Positions 25,475 through 32,163 of a stretch of 32,163 nucleotides of DNA are shown here, piece after piece. Source of the stretch: an uncultured Saprospiraceae bacterium. GTDB taxonomy: Bacteria > Bacteroidota > Bacteroidia > Chitinophagales > Saprospiraceae. The first letter of the stretch is position 1. Every line of letters starts with the position of its first letter. The notes under the pieces are model-generated. The model searched no databases and was not told where the DNA came from. It saw nothing but the letters and a program-made list of their open reading frames with translations. The stretch covers positions 1 through 32,163 of the forward strand of contig CAMZLN010000030.1 of NCBI GenBank assembly GCA_947311465.1, read 5' to 3'. The position numbers and the translations under genes were made by a program.

Positions 25475-27565
25475 TTATCTTGTAAAGGCAGGAGCAACGC
25501 CCCCATCTACATTAATAATCAAAGCAGTACTTTTTGTCATTTGTGTCAATACCGCATAAGTTGCATCAGCTATGTCCTGTGGCAAAATGATTTTATTCAA
25601 TAAAGTTCGTTTTGCATAATGAGCGGGTAAATCTTCGACCTTGATACCATAAGCCTTCGCACGCCCTGCTGCCCATTTTCCTTCCCAAATCTTACTGCCC
25701 ACGATCACGGCATCTGGATTTACTGTATTTACACGGATATCATCTGGACCTAATTCTGCTGCCAACAATCTTGACATGTGCAATTGGGCGGCTTTTGCAG
25801 TTCCATACGCTACATTATTTGGACCAGAAACCAGGCCATTTTTACTTGCAATATTGATGATATTTCCGCCTAGATTTTGCTGACGCATAATTTTTGCTCC
25901 CATTTTTGCCAACAGAAACTGTCCTTTCACTAAAATATCTTGCAGCAAATCCCAATCTTTTTCTTCTGTTTCAGCGATGGGTTTTGAAATAGCAATTCCA
26001 GCACTATGTACTACAATATCGACACCACCAAATTCCAAACAAGCAGCATCAAATGCTTGTTGAATAGATTTAGATTTGGTAATATCGCTTACTACAAAGG
26101 TATGGGCATCTTTTTTGAATTTAGATGCAGATATTTTAAGATTTTTTTCATTGATATCCGTCAAAACAACTACTGCTCCATTTGCTACTAATTTTTGAGC
26201 GATAGCTCCGCCAATTCCACCGCCAGCTCCAGTTACTAACGCTATTTTTCTTGATAATAATTGCTCAGGTGGTTGTCGTTGCAATTTTGCTTCTTCCAAT
26301 AACCAATATTCAATATCAAACGCTTCTTGTAAAGGTAGAGATTGATATTTTGAAATAGATTCCGCCCCTTTCATTACATTAATGGCATTGCTATAAAATT
26401 CAGAAGCCACTCTTGCGGTTGATTTATTCTTAGCAAATGTAAACATACCTACTCCTGGGTATAAAATCACCACAGGATTGGCATCTCTCATTGCTGGACT
26501 ATTCGCTCTTTTATGCGATTCATAATAATTTTTATAATCTTCTCGATAAGATTCAAATTGTTTTGTGATTTTTGCTAAAACTTTAGGATTATCAACATCA
26601 TCATTGGGTTTGATATCCAAAACCAAGGGTTTGATTTTAGTTCTCAAAAAATGATCAGGACAAGATGTTCCCATGGGAGCCAATTTCTTGACTGCACTTG
26701 AATTAATAAATTCTAAAACTCTAGCATCATTAGTAAAATGACCAATCATAGGTTTATCACTAGAACAAAATCCCCTTAAAATTGGAGCAATGACAGTCGC
26801 TTGTGCTACCAAATTCTTTTTAGCCAAAGTTTTTACCTTTTGAACTTTAAAAGGGTTCTTCTTTTTATAACTTGCTTCGATAAAAGCACCTGCATCTTCA
26901 ATTTTATCTAAACTATTGATATAACATTCATAAGAAGTATGTCCCCAAGTAAATAAGCCATGTCCTTCAAGGATAATCCCTTCGATTTGTGGATTTTCTT
27001 CAAAATGCTTTGCCAATTGAATCCCTAAATCAAAACCAGGTCTTTGCCACGGTAACCATCCCATTTTATCTCCCCAAATTTTTTGGGTCAATTTTTTAGA
27101 ATCTTTTGCTGCTGCGATAGCGATTACCGCATCAGGATGTAGATGGTCGATATGATCAAATGGCAAAAATGCATGCAGAGCAGTATCAATGGATGGAGCT
27201 CTCGAATCTAAATCAAAAATGCAATGCTGATACAATGCCACCATTTCATCTTCGTACTTCAATCCACGATAAATATTTTTCAGGTTATTGAGTCGGTCCA
27301 TATATAGTCCTGCCAACCCATTTCGCTTTAAAGTTCCGATGTCTCCACCAGACCCTTTCACATACATTACATTGGTTTTCTTTTTTGTAAGCGGATCTTT
27401 TTGATCGACCTTACAACTGGTATTTCCACCCCCAAAATTAGTGATTCGGAGATCTGCTCCCAACAAATTGGAACGATACAACAAAAGGTCAATTTCTTTT
27501 CCTTTCATCTTATTTGCGACTTTGGTATCCCAAAGATAATCTACATGCTTATACTTCTTAGCCAT
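25475..27565 (-). CDS. rhaEW: Bifunctional rhamnulose-1-phosphate aldolase / short-chain dehydrogenase
   Basis: This fusion splits rhamnulose-1-phosphate into DHAP and L-lactaldehyde, and its dehydrogenase half then oxidises lactaldehyde. The first ~400 of 696 residues form a class II aldolase with the zinc ligands in HLHPD (H141, H143) and in LEGHGLFTWG (H202). From about 438 a Rossmann domain begins: TGAGGGIG (445-452), the Asn/Ala strand VHSAGIA, Ser574, and the catalytic YGTAK (Y587, K591). It matches the RhaEW or RhaD-alcohol-dehydrogenase architecture known from Bacillus and Bacteroidota. It is first in the operon, with rhaI 17 nt downstream, and has a LacI-type operator upstream. Confidence 0.93.
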   Translation of the reverse strand: MAKKYKHVDYLWDTKVANKMKGKEIDLLLYRSNLLGADLRITNFGGGNTSCKVDQKDPLTKKKTNVMYVKGSGGDIGTLKRNGLAGLYMDRLNNLKNIYRGLKYEDEMVALYQHCIFDLDSRAPSIDTALHAFLPFDHIDHLHPDAVIAIAAAKDSKKLTQKIWGDKMGWLPWQRPGFDLGIQLAKHFEENPQIEGIILEGHGLFTWGHTSYECYINSLDKIEDAGAFIEASYKKKNPFKVQKVKTLAKKNLVAQATVIAPILRGFCSSDKPMIGHFTNDARVLEFINSSAVKKLAPMGTSCPDHFLRTKIKPLVLDIKPNDDVDNPKVLAKITKQFESYREDYKNYYESHKRANSPAMRDANPVVILYPGVGMFTFAKNKSTARVASEFYSNAINVMKGAESISKYQSLPLQEAFDIEYWLLEEAKLQRQPPEQLLSRKIALVTGAGGGIGGAIAQKLVANGAVVVLTDINEKNLKISASKFKKDAHTFVVSDITKSKSIQQAFDAACLEFGGVDIVVHSAGIAISKPIAETEEKDWDLLQDILVKGQFLLAKMGAKIMRQQNLGGNIINIASKNGLVSGPNNVAYGTAKAAQLHMSRLLAAELGPDDIRVNTVNPDAVIVGSKIWEGKWAAGRAKAYGIKVEDLPAHYAKRTLLNKIILPQDIADATYAVLTQMTKSTALIINVDGGVAPAFTR

Positions 27566-27605
27566 TTTATTGATTTACTTAAAATATAAAATATAATAAT
27601 AAATG

Positions 27606-27644
27606 CAATATTACGGTATTTTAAGGGTTTAGGCAAACGTTTGC
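27606..27644 (-). promoter_or_regulatory. LacI-type operator overlapping the promoter of the aldolase-rhaI operon
   Basis: GCAAACGTTTGC (27633-27644) is a perfect 12-bp palindrome with the central CG typical of LacI/GalR-family operators. On the minus strand its TTTG (27637-27634) doubles as a -33 element, followed after 20 nt by TAATATTG (27613-27606), one base off the -7 consensus. A repressor bound here would block RNA polymerase. The regulator gene is not in this window. No similar site is visible upstream of the kinase-lutA pair. Confidence 0.6.
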
Positions 27645-27705
27645 ATAGATTTGTTTAAGTATCAAATATAGAAGTCAACCAAGCCATAAATGTCAAAATG
27701 ACAAA

Positions 27706-27801
27706 GTCCTGAAGTCTTGCCGTCTTGAAGTCCTGCCGTCCTGCCGTCTTGAAGTCCTAATCTCCTGAAGTCTTGCCGTCCTGCCGTCCTGCCGTCCTGA
27801 A
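27706..27801. repeat. Octamer tandem repeat, 12 units
   Basis: Twelve consecutive 8-base units lie in perfect register, mostly of two kinds: GTCYTGAA and GTCYTGCC. The order is mixed (A, B, A, B, B, A, GTCCTAAT, CTCCTGAA, B, B, B, A). The GC content is far above the surrounding DNA. The array begins just after the stop of the ArsF-like gene and lies upstream of the aldolase operon promoter. No open frame runs through it, because eight is not a multiple of three. Confidence 0.9.
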
Positions 27802-27810
27802 GCCTCCTTA

Positions 27811-28278
27811 TCAAATCTCCTTCAACTGCAAATCAATAAAAAATTTCAATTCATCAGAAAAAGCATCCTTATCTCGCCCTTTTTCAAAAGCTTGATTGGT
27901 CAAATTCACATGCGTTTCTTTCCCGTCTTTTACAGTATTTAGGAATAAGGCTGTTCCCGCCGCTTCAAATTTTTCAGCCAATTTAAAATTAGCTTCATCA
28001 TCGACGTTTACGGTTTTGAATACGATTTTACCGCTTTTAAGCTCATCTCCAAAATATGTTTCTAAGGTATATTTCGTATTTGCTTCTATTGCTTTACAAG
28101 TTACACAGCGATGAGAACCATAAAAATCTAGTACTTCGATGCGATTAGCCATTTTTGTTTTGGCTACTTCTTGAGTTGAATGATTGCTTGTTGCGGATGA
28201 ACTTTCAGTAGAACTATTGCCACAAGATAAAATAAAAATAGCCGAGATGAATAAAAATAGGTATTTAAGATTTTTCAT
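27811..28278 (-). CDS. ArsF-like thioredoxin-fold lipoprotein
   Basis: This is a 155-residue envelope lipoprotein. The signal peptide ends in the lipobox FILSC, with lipidated C19, followed by a Ser/Thr-rich linker (about 20-45). The thioredoxin-like domain (about 47-155) has a redox-type motif CVTC (C58, C61) in YGSHRCVTCKAIEANT, and a conserved VDLTN-like strand (HVNLTNQAFEKGR). It resembles proteins annotated in Bacteroidota as nitrophenyl compound nitroreductase subunit ArsF family. That name is inherited, and a thiol-redox or sensing role in the periplasm is as far as the sequence goes. It is a single gene with its own promoter, divergent from yidD. Confidence 0.83.
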   Translation of the reverse strand: MKNLKYLFLFISAIFILSCGNSSTESSSATSNHSTQEVAKTKMANRIEVLDFYGSHRCVTCKAIEANTKYTLETYFGDELKSGKIVFKTVNVDDEANFKLAEKFEAAGTALFLNTVKDGKETHVNLTNQAFEKGRDKDAFSDELKFFIDLQLKEI

Positions 28279-28345
28279 AATTATTTTTTTATTTAGTTAT
28301 CGTTTCTTTTGTTAGGAATGATAAATTCAAAAGCTTTATTCATCG

Positions 28346-28376
28346 CAAATATACGATTGGTTTTTACCTTAATCAA
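28346..28376 (-). promoter_or_regulatory. Promoter of the ArsF-like gene
   Basis: The minus strand has TTG (28376-28374), a 20-nt spacer and TATATTTG (28353-28346), an exact match to the Bacteroidota -7 consensus. The leader before the ATG at 28278 would be about 60 nt. Confidence 0.55.
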
Positions 28377-28467
28377 GGAAAATGAATTAATATCCATAAA
28401 ATAAAACCAAATTATGGTATTATATGTTCTAATAATGATTATTTACAACTAAAATACGCTACACTCC

Positions 28468-28710
28468 ATGTATTACTGGATTAAAAAAATATTCATTCTT
28501 CCTATACGATTTTATCAATTATTCATCTCACCTATGTTAGGTCCTTCATGCAGGTACGCTCCTACCTGCTCTCACTATATGGTGGATGCGATTATGGAAT
28601 GGGGCATATTCAAAGGTACTTGGATGGGATTGAAGAGAATTACAAGGTGTCACCCATATTCAAAACATGACCACCATGATCCTGTTCCTAAAAAAGACAA
28701 GAAGAGTTAG
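28468..28710 (+). CDS. yidD: Membrane protein insertion efficiency factor YidD
   Basis: YidD is a small, amphipathic membrane-associated protein that assists YidC-dependent insertion. The 80-residue product has an N-terminal hydrophobic or amphipathic stretch ([18 protein letters not shown]) and the signature [16 protein letters not shown] with conserved cysteines, then [20 protein letters not shown]. The C-terminus is charged (PKKDKKS). Length is normal. In many bacteria yidD lies next to rnpA and yidC. Here it stands alone between the ArsF-like gene and a phosphoglucomutase gene. Confidence 0.95.
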   Translation: MYYWIKKIFILPIRFYQLFISPMLGPSCRYAPTCSHYMVDAIMEWGIFKGTWMGLKRITRCHPYSKHDHHDPVPKKDKKS

Positions 28711-28736
28711 CTGCTAGATAATTTTTTTGTGACTGG

Positions 28737-28779
28737 ATGGAAACTCGCTATTTACCAATTAATTTATAAACAACCACTT
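28737..28779. repeat. Second, shorter copy of the palindromic repeat
   Basis: ATGGAAACTCG (28737-28747) and ACAACCACTT (28770-28779) match the ends of the block at 21548-21602, with different spacing and a diverged centre. It lies in the gap between yidD and the phosphomutase gene. The match is short, so chance or a degraded repeat are both possible. Confidence 0.3.
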
Positions 28780-28890
28780 GTTCTATAGAGTCATTAGAAT
28801 TTCTTTCTTACAAGCAGTTTTTAAAATCACATTAGGAAAAGGAGCAGATTTTGAAATTAACATTCCTTAGGTATTTAAAACTTGTTTATT

Positions 28891-28898
28891 TACCTTTG
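28891..28898 (+). promoter_or_regulatory. -7 box upstream of the phosphomutase gene
   Basis: TACCTTTG is an exact match to the Bacteroidota -7 consensus, 16 nt before the ATG at 28915. A weak -33 (TTAG, 28867-28870) lies 20 nt upstream. Because transcription would start after this box, the track's longer ORF start (28882) cannot be used, which supports the start at 28915. Confidence 0.55.
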
Positions 28899-28914
28899 CA
28901 AAAAAGATATAAAA

Positions 28915-30642
28915 ATGAACACAGAAATAAAAAAAAATGCAGAGCTTTGGACAAAAGCTCCATTTGACCAAGCTACTCAATCAGAAATCAGACAACTTTT
29001 AGATTCCAACGATGAAAAGGAACTCACGGAAAGGTTCTACAAAAAATTAGCGTTTGGCACAGGTGGTATGCGTGGAGTGATGGGTGCAGGAATCAATCGT
29101 ATCAATAAATATACACTTGGAAAAAACACACAAGGTCTTTCCAATTATTTGATAAAAACGTTCCCAGGAAAAGCATTGAAAGTCGTAATCGCTTATGATT
29201 GTCGTCACAATTCAAAGGAATTTGCAAAAGAAGTTGCCAATGTATTTTCAGCCAATGGAATCAAAGTATATTTGTTTGAAGATTTGCGTCCGACCCCAGA
29301 GTTGTCTTATGCAGTACGATTCTTAGGATGTGATATCGGTATTGTATTGACTGCTTCTCATAACCCACCAGAGTACAATGGCTATAAAGTTTATTTTAAT
29401 GATGGGGCGCAGATTGTACCACCACAAGATGGTGATATTATCAATGAAATCAATGCTATTTCGTTTTCGGATATTAATTTTGATGCCAATGCAGAATTGA
29501 TTGGTATTATAGGTAAAGATGTAGATAACGCTTTTATAAGAGCATCTGTTGAAAATGGAACTTTTCCTAGTACCAAAAATCGAGATAATCTAAAAATAGT
29601 TTTTACATCACTGCATGGAACTTCAATCACAATTATCCCTGATGCTTTAAAGGCTGCGGGATATAACGATGTGCACATCGTAGAAGAACAACGCATTCCA
29701 AATGGAGATTTTCCCACTGTAAAATCTCCAAATCCTGAAGAACCAGCTGCCTTGAAAATGGCATTGGATTTAGCGGATAAAATCAATGCAGATATCGTAA
29801 TTGGTACAGATCCAGATTCAGATAGAATTGGAATTGCTGTACGAGATACAGATCATAAAATGAAATTGCTCAACGGAAACCAAACGATGGTTTTGATGAC
29901 TGATTTTTTAATAAAACAATGGAAAGCAGTAGGGAAATTAAATGGTCAACAATTTGTAGGTTCTACCATCGTATCTACTCCTTTGGTGAATGATGTTGCC
30001 GCAGGATATGGAGTAGAGACAAAAGTAGGCTTGACAGGATTCAAATGGATAGCCAAAATGATTCGTGATGCAGAAGGTAAGCAAGAATTCATAGGTGGTG
30101 GAGAAGAGAGTTTTGGGTATTTGGTTGGAGATTTTGTAAGGGATAAGGATGCTGTAACTGCTGCTCTTTTGGCTTGTGAAATTGCTTCTTCGGCAAAGAA
30201 CGATGGAAGTTCTACCTATGAAAATCTACTTCAAATCTATGTGGATCATAAATATTACAAAGAATATCTAATTTCAGTAGTTAAAAAAGGCATGTCTGGA
30301 GCAGCAGAAATCAAACAAATGATGTCTGACCTTAGAAATAATCCATATACCGAAATTGATGGATCAAAAGTAAAGTTCGTTTATGATTACCAATCGTCTA
30401 TTTGTAAAAATATGATTTCAGGAGAAGAAACGACTTTAGATATTCCAAAATCCAATGTTTTAATCTATGAAACCCAAGAAGGTACTCGTGTAGCCGCTCG
30501 TCCTAGTGGAACGGAACCTAAGATTAAATTTTATTTTAGTGTGAAGGGCGATTTGGATGTGAAAGGAAATGCGGAGAAAGTGGAGAAGGAGTTGGATACA
30601 AAGATTCAGCGGATAATTTTAGAATTGGAGTTAAAAAGGTAA
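28915..30642 (+). CDS. Phosphoglucomutase/phosphomannomutase (alpha-D-phosphohexomutase)
   Basis: The enzyme moves phosphate between C1 and C6 of hexose phosphates, feeding glycogen, cell-envelope and nucleotide-sugar synthesis. The 575-residue product (ATG 28915) has the four family loops: the phosphoserine loop TASHNPPEYNGYK (S148), the Mg-binding loop GTDPDSDRIG (D299, D301, D303), the sugar-binding loop GGGEESFGY (394-402) and the phosphate-binding loop RPSGTEPKIK (529-538). Length fits the large PGM/PMM subfamily (Bacillus PgcA-like), which prefers glucose phosphates but may act on others. It is a single gene, with yidD upstream and the hip locus downstream. Confidence 0.95.
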   Translation: MNTEIKKNAELWTKAPFDQATQSEIRQLLDSNDEKELTERFYKKLAFGTGGMRGVMGAGINRINKYTLGKNTQGLSNYLIKTFPGKALKVVIAYDCRHNSKEFAKEVANVFSANGIKVYLFEDLRPTPELSYAVRFLGCDIGIVLTASHNPPEYNGYKVYFNDGAQIVPPQDGDIINEINAISFSDINFDANAELIGIIGKDVDNAFIRASVENGTFPSTKNRDNLKIVFTSLHGTSITIIPDALKAAGYNDVHIVEEQRIPNGDFPTVKSPNPEEPAALKMALDLADKINADIVIGTDPDSDRIGIAVRDTDHKMKLLNGNQTMVLMTDFLIKQWKAVGKLNGQQFVGSTIVSTPLVNDVAAGYGVETKVGLTGFKWIAKMIRDAEGKQEFIGGGEESFGYLVGDFVRDKDAVTAALLACEIASSAKNDGSSTYENLLQIYVDHKYYKEYLISVVKKGMSGAAEIKQMMSDLRNNPYTEIDGSKVKFVYDYQSSICKNMISGEETTLDIPKSNVLIYETQEGTRVAARPSGTEPKIKFYFSVKGDLDVKGNAEKVEKELDTKIQRIILELELKR

Positions 30643-30792
30643 TTTGTAATCACAAAACATTGGTTGAGCAAACGGATGTCTTTATCTGAAATTGAGAAAT
30701 CGTAATAGTATATCTATGGAACTGTGTTTCTAGGTTATTTTTTACAAAATCTGTAAAAAAAACAATTGATAGTGCAGAATAAAGCCCTTTTT

Positions 30793-30839
30793 ATTGCTTT
30801 TTATATTTTTTTATCTTATTTTGCATACAAAAGAGCAAT
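30793..30839 (+). promoter_or_regulatory. Promoter and inverted repeat upstream of the hip locus
   Basis: TTG (30794-30796), a 19-nt spacer and TTATTTTG (30816-30823, one base off the -7 consensus) form a plausible promoter. Two arms of an inverted repeat flank its core: ATTGCTTTTTATAT (30793-30806) and ATACAAAAGAGCAAT (30825-30839), which match with one gap and one mismatch. This is the kind of site through which HipB-type antitoxins repress their own operon. Operator function is inferred. Confidence 0.5.
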
Positions 30840-30889
30840 ATAATGCATATTAATGGATTGGTTGAAAAATAAAAGTCCGTAGAAAGGTA

Positions 30890-31063
30890 ATGAAAATTAC
30901 TCAAAAAAGCCTAGCAGAATTATCTGGTGTAGGCTTGCGAACTTTAAAACACTTAGAGAGTGGTCATGGAAATCCAACGTTGGAAACCATTAGTAAAATT
31001 GCAGATGTTTTGGGGATGGAGCTATGTCTTAAAATAAAAGATTTAGAAGATATTCAAATTTAA
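30890..31063 (+). CDS. hipB: HipB-like HTH antitoxin/regulator, missed by the ORF track
   Basis: This 57-residue protein has a Cro/C1-type helix-turn-helix: KITQKSLAELSGVGLRTLKH followed by LESGHGNPTLETISKIADVLGMEL. HipB proteins bind operator DNA and hold HipA-type kinases inactive. The ATG at 30890 leaves the first helix short. The same frame continues upstream (KIKVRRKV) to a stop at 30863-30865. A one-base shift at the five-A run 30865-30869 would join it to an ATG at 30853 to give MDWLKIKVRRKVMKITQ, a fuller N-terminus. The start is therefore uncertain. It lies 6 nt before the HipA N-terminal-domain gene. Confidence 0.85.
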   Translation: MKITQKSLAELSGVGLRTLKHLESGHGNPTLETISKIADVLGMELCLKIKDLEDIQI

Positions 31064-31069
31064 AACAAA

Positions 31070-31396
31070 ATGAGGCAAGCGAAAATTTTATTTAGAACTG
31101 AAGATGCAGGAATCTTGATACAACATGATAATGGTTCTTATACATTTCAATATAATGAGATGTGGCTTGCAGATACTCATAAGCCTCCAATCAGTCTTAC
31201 TTTTCCTAAGAAAAAAAGGATGTTTCAATCAAATTATTTTTTTCCTTTTTTTTTCAATATGCTTCCTGAAGGTAGCAATAAAGAATTGATTTGTAAATAT
31301 AACCGTATTGATTTGGATGATTATTTTAGTCTTCTTATGTCTATTGCGAAAGGAGATAATATTGGGGCGGTGAGTGTTGAAAATATAGAATTATGA
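31070..31396 (+). CDS. hipS: HipA N-terminal-domain protein (HipS-like)
   Basis: The 108-residue protein corresponds only to the N-terminal subdomain of HipA kinases. It shows GILIQHDNGSYTFQYNEMWL and the conserved PISLTFP and FFFNMLPEGSNKEL, ending at GDNIGAVSVENIEL. In tripartite HipBST systems the equivalent protein, HipS, is the part that inhibits the kinase. It lies 6 nt after the HTH gene and overlaps the kinase gene by four bases (ATGA), so translation of the two is probably coupled. The HipS name is by analogy. Bacteroidota also carry such split HipA proteins with untested roles. Confidence 0.88.
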   Translation: MRQAKILFRTEDAGILIQHDNGSYTFQYNEMWLADTHKPPISLTFPKKKRMFQSNYFFPFFFNMLPEGSNKELICKYNRIDLDDYFSLLMSIAKGDNIGAVSVENIEL

Positions 31397-32163
31397 ATGT
31401 CCCCGAAATACAATATTGTCCAGGAACACTTGCAAAAGGTTTTGATACATATAGTCGAACATGTTTAAAAAGAGTATTTCATGGTAAAAAAGTAAATCAC
31501 ATACTACCTTATGATTCTCCTTTAGTTAATTCCATAACAAATCAGTTATTTGAAAATAATCGTAGGCGTATATCCATTTCAGGGGTTCAGGAAAAATTTT
31601 CAGTTTTACTTGAGAAGAATAAATTGAGATTAACTCAAAAAGGTGAGCAAAGCAATTATATTTTAAAACCTATCCCTAAATTTGGTGAAAGAGCAGATCA
31701 AATGCCCGCAAATGAACATTTAACTATGCAAATTGCTCGTCAAGTATTTGGAATTGAAATAGCAGAAAATGCCCTTATTTTCTTTAAAAATGGAAGTCCA
31801 TCTTATATTACAAAACGATTTGATATTGATAAAGATGGTTTTAAATTGGCTCAAGAAGATTTTGCATCATTGGCAGGGAGAACACCGCAGACGCATGGAG
31901 AGCATTATAAATATTTAGGAAATTATTTAGAATTATTTGAATTAATGAAGCAATATGTTCCTGCTTATAAAATAGAAGCTCACAAACTTTTGAAATTACT
32001 CATGTTTAATTATCTTTTTTCAAATGGAGATGCTCATTTTAAAAATTTCTCTTTACTCGAGACTTCAATGGGCGATTACAAGTTAAGTCCAGCTTATGAT
32101 CTTCTTAATACCCGTATTCATATCAATGATAATGATTTTGCCCTCAATGATGGTCTTTTACCA
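31393..32163 (+). CDS. hipT: HipA-family serine/threonine kinase (HipT-like), partial at window end
   Basis: This is the toxin kinase of the hip locus, missed by the track because it has no stop in the window. The 257 residues seen start at the ATG overlapping the previous stop. They include a Gly-rich loop RISISGVQEKFS with an S-I-S motif (S61, S63), the ATP-binding lysine in ILKP (K92), the catalytic loop FSNGDAHFKNFSLL (D213, N218) and the metal Asp in SPAYDLLN (D236). The N-terminal subdomain of HipA is absent because the preceding gene encodes it. HipA phosphorylates glutamyl-tRNA synthetase and HipT tryptophanyl-tRNA synthetase; the target here is unknown. The C-terminus lies outside the window. 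Confidence 0.92.
   Translation, partial: MNVPEIQYCPGTLAKGFDTYSRTCLKRVFHGKKVNHILPYDSPLVNSITNQLFENNRRRISISGVQEKFSVLLEKNKLRLTQKGEQSNYILKPIPKFGERADQMPANEHLTMQIARQVFGIEIAENALIFFKNGSPSYITKRFDIDKDGFKLAQEDFASLAGRTPQTHGEHYKYLGNYLELFELMKQYVPAYKIEAHKLLKLLMFNYLFSNGDAHFKNFSLLETSMGDYKLSPAYDLLNTRIHINDNDFALNDGLLP

Noticed and set aside
27706-27801. CRISPR-like array
   Set aside because: The units are contiguous octamers without unique spacers, and no cas genes are present.
28882-28914. Upstream ATG of the phosphomutase ORF
   Set aside because: It lies upstream of the predicted transcription start, just before the TACCTTTG box; the start at 28915 gives the normal family N-terminus.
30738-30760. Terminator after the phosphomutase gene (TTTTTTACA / TGTAAAAAA)
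   Set aside because: The 9-bp stem has only one G-C pair and no following T run on the plus strand, so it is too weak to call.

Overview
The window looks like a low-GC chromosomal contig from a member of the Bacteroidota. Four things point there: a T9SS C-terminal sorting domain, a DUF2480 protein, promoters with the Bacteroidota -7 consensus TAnnTTTG, and start codons without Shine-Dalgarno sequences. I cannot place it below phylum with confidence. The window ends inside a gene, and its left end is a perfect fold-back, so it is probably a contig with a chimeric terminus. No rRNA, tRNA, CRISPR array or complete insertion sequence was seen.

Region 1 (about 1-14900, minus strand) is one fused str-S10-spc translation superoperon. 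Its order is rpsL, rpsG, fusA, rpsJ, rplC, rplD, rplW, rplB, rpsS, rplV, rpsC, rplP, rpmC, rpsQ, rplN, rplX, rplE, rpsN, rpsH, rplF, rplR, rpsE, rpmD, rplO, secY and a broken map. tuf is absent between fusA and rpsJ. A good promoter sits upstream of rpsL. The two largest gaps (rpsJ-rplC and rpsC-rplP) both carry a -7-like box followed by an AT-rich palindrome.

Region 2 (about 15000-19100) holds mixed housekeeping genes: an SSAT-like GNAT acetyltransferase with a frameshifted 3' end, a trans-isoprenyl diphosphate synthase (minus), scpB, a DUF2480 gene and a membrane-anchored lytic transglycosylase.

Region 3 (about 19200-27800) is a deoxysugar (L-rhamnose type) catabolic locus. A plus-strand pair encodes an FGGY kinase and a LutA/LldE-like Fe-S protein. 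A minus-strand operon encodes a class II aldolase/short-chain dehydrogenase fusion and a TIM-barrel L-rhamnose isomerase. Together they would give rhamnose to rhamnulose to rhamnulose-1-P to DHAP plus lactaldehyde, then lactate. A perfect LacI-type operator (GCAAACGTTTGC) overlaps the predicted -33 box of the aldolase operon. Between the two halves lies a frameshifted, T9SS-exported beta-propeller gene. A 12-unit octamer tandem repeat lies upstream of the aldolase operon.

Region 4 (about 27800-32163) has an ArsF-like thioredoxin-fold lipoprotein (minus), yidD, a phosphoglucomutase/phosphomannomutase, and a tripartite hipB-hipS-hipT-like toxin-antitoxin locus. Its HipA kinase is split into an N-terminal-domain protein and a kinase with an S-I-S motif. 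The kinase is cut by the window end. The ORF track missed three genes that I recovered: rpmD (59 aa), the hipB-like gene (57 aa) and the kinase.
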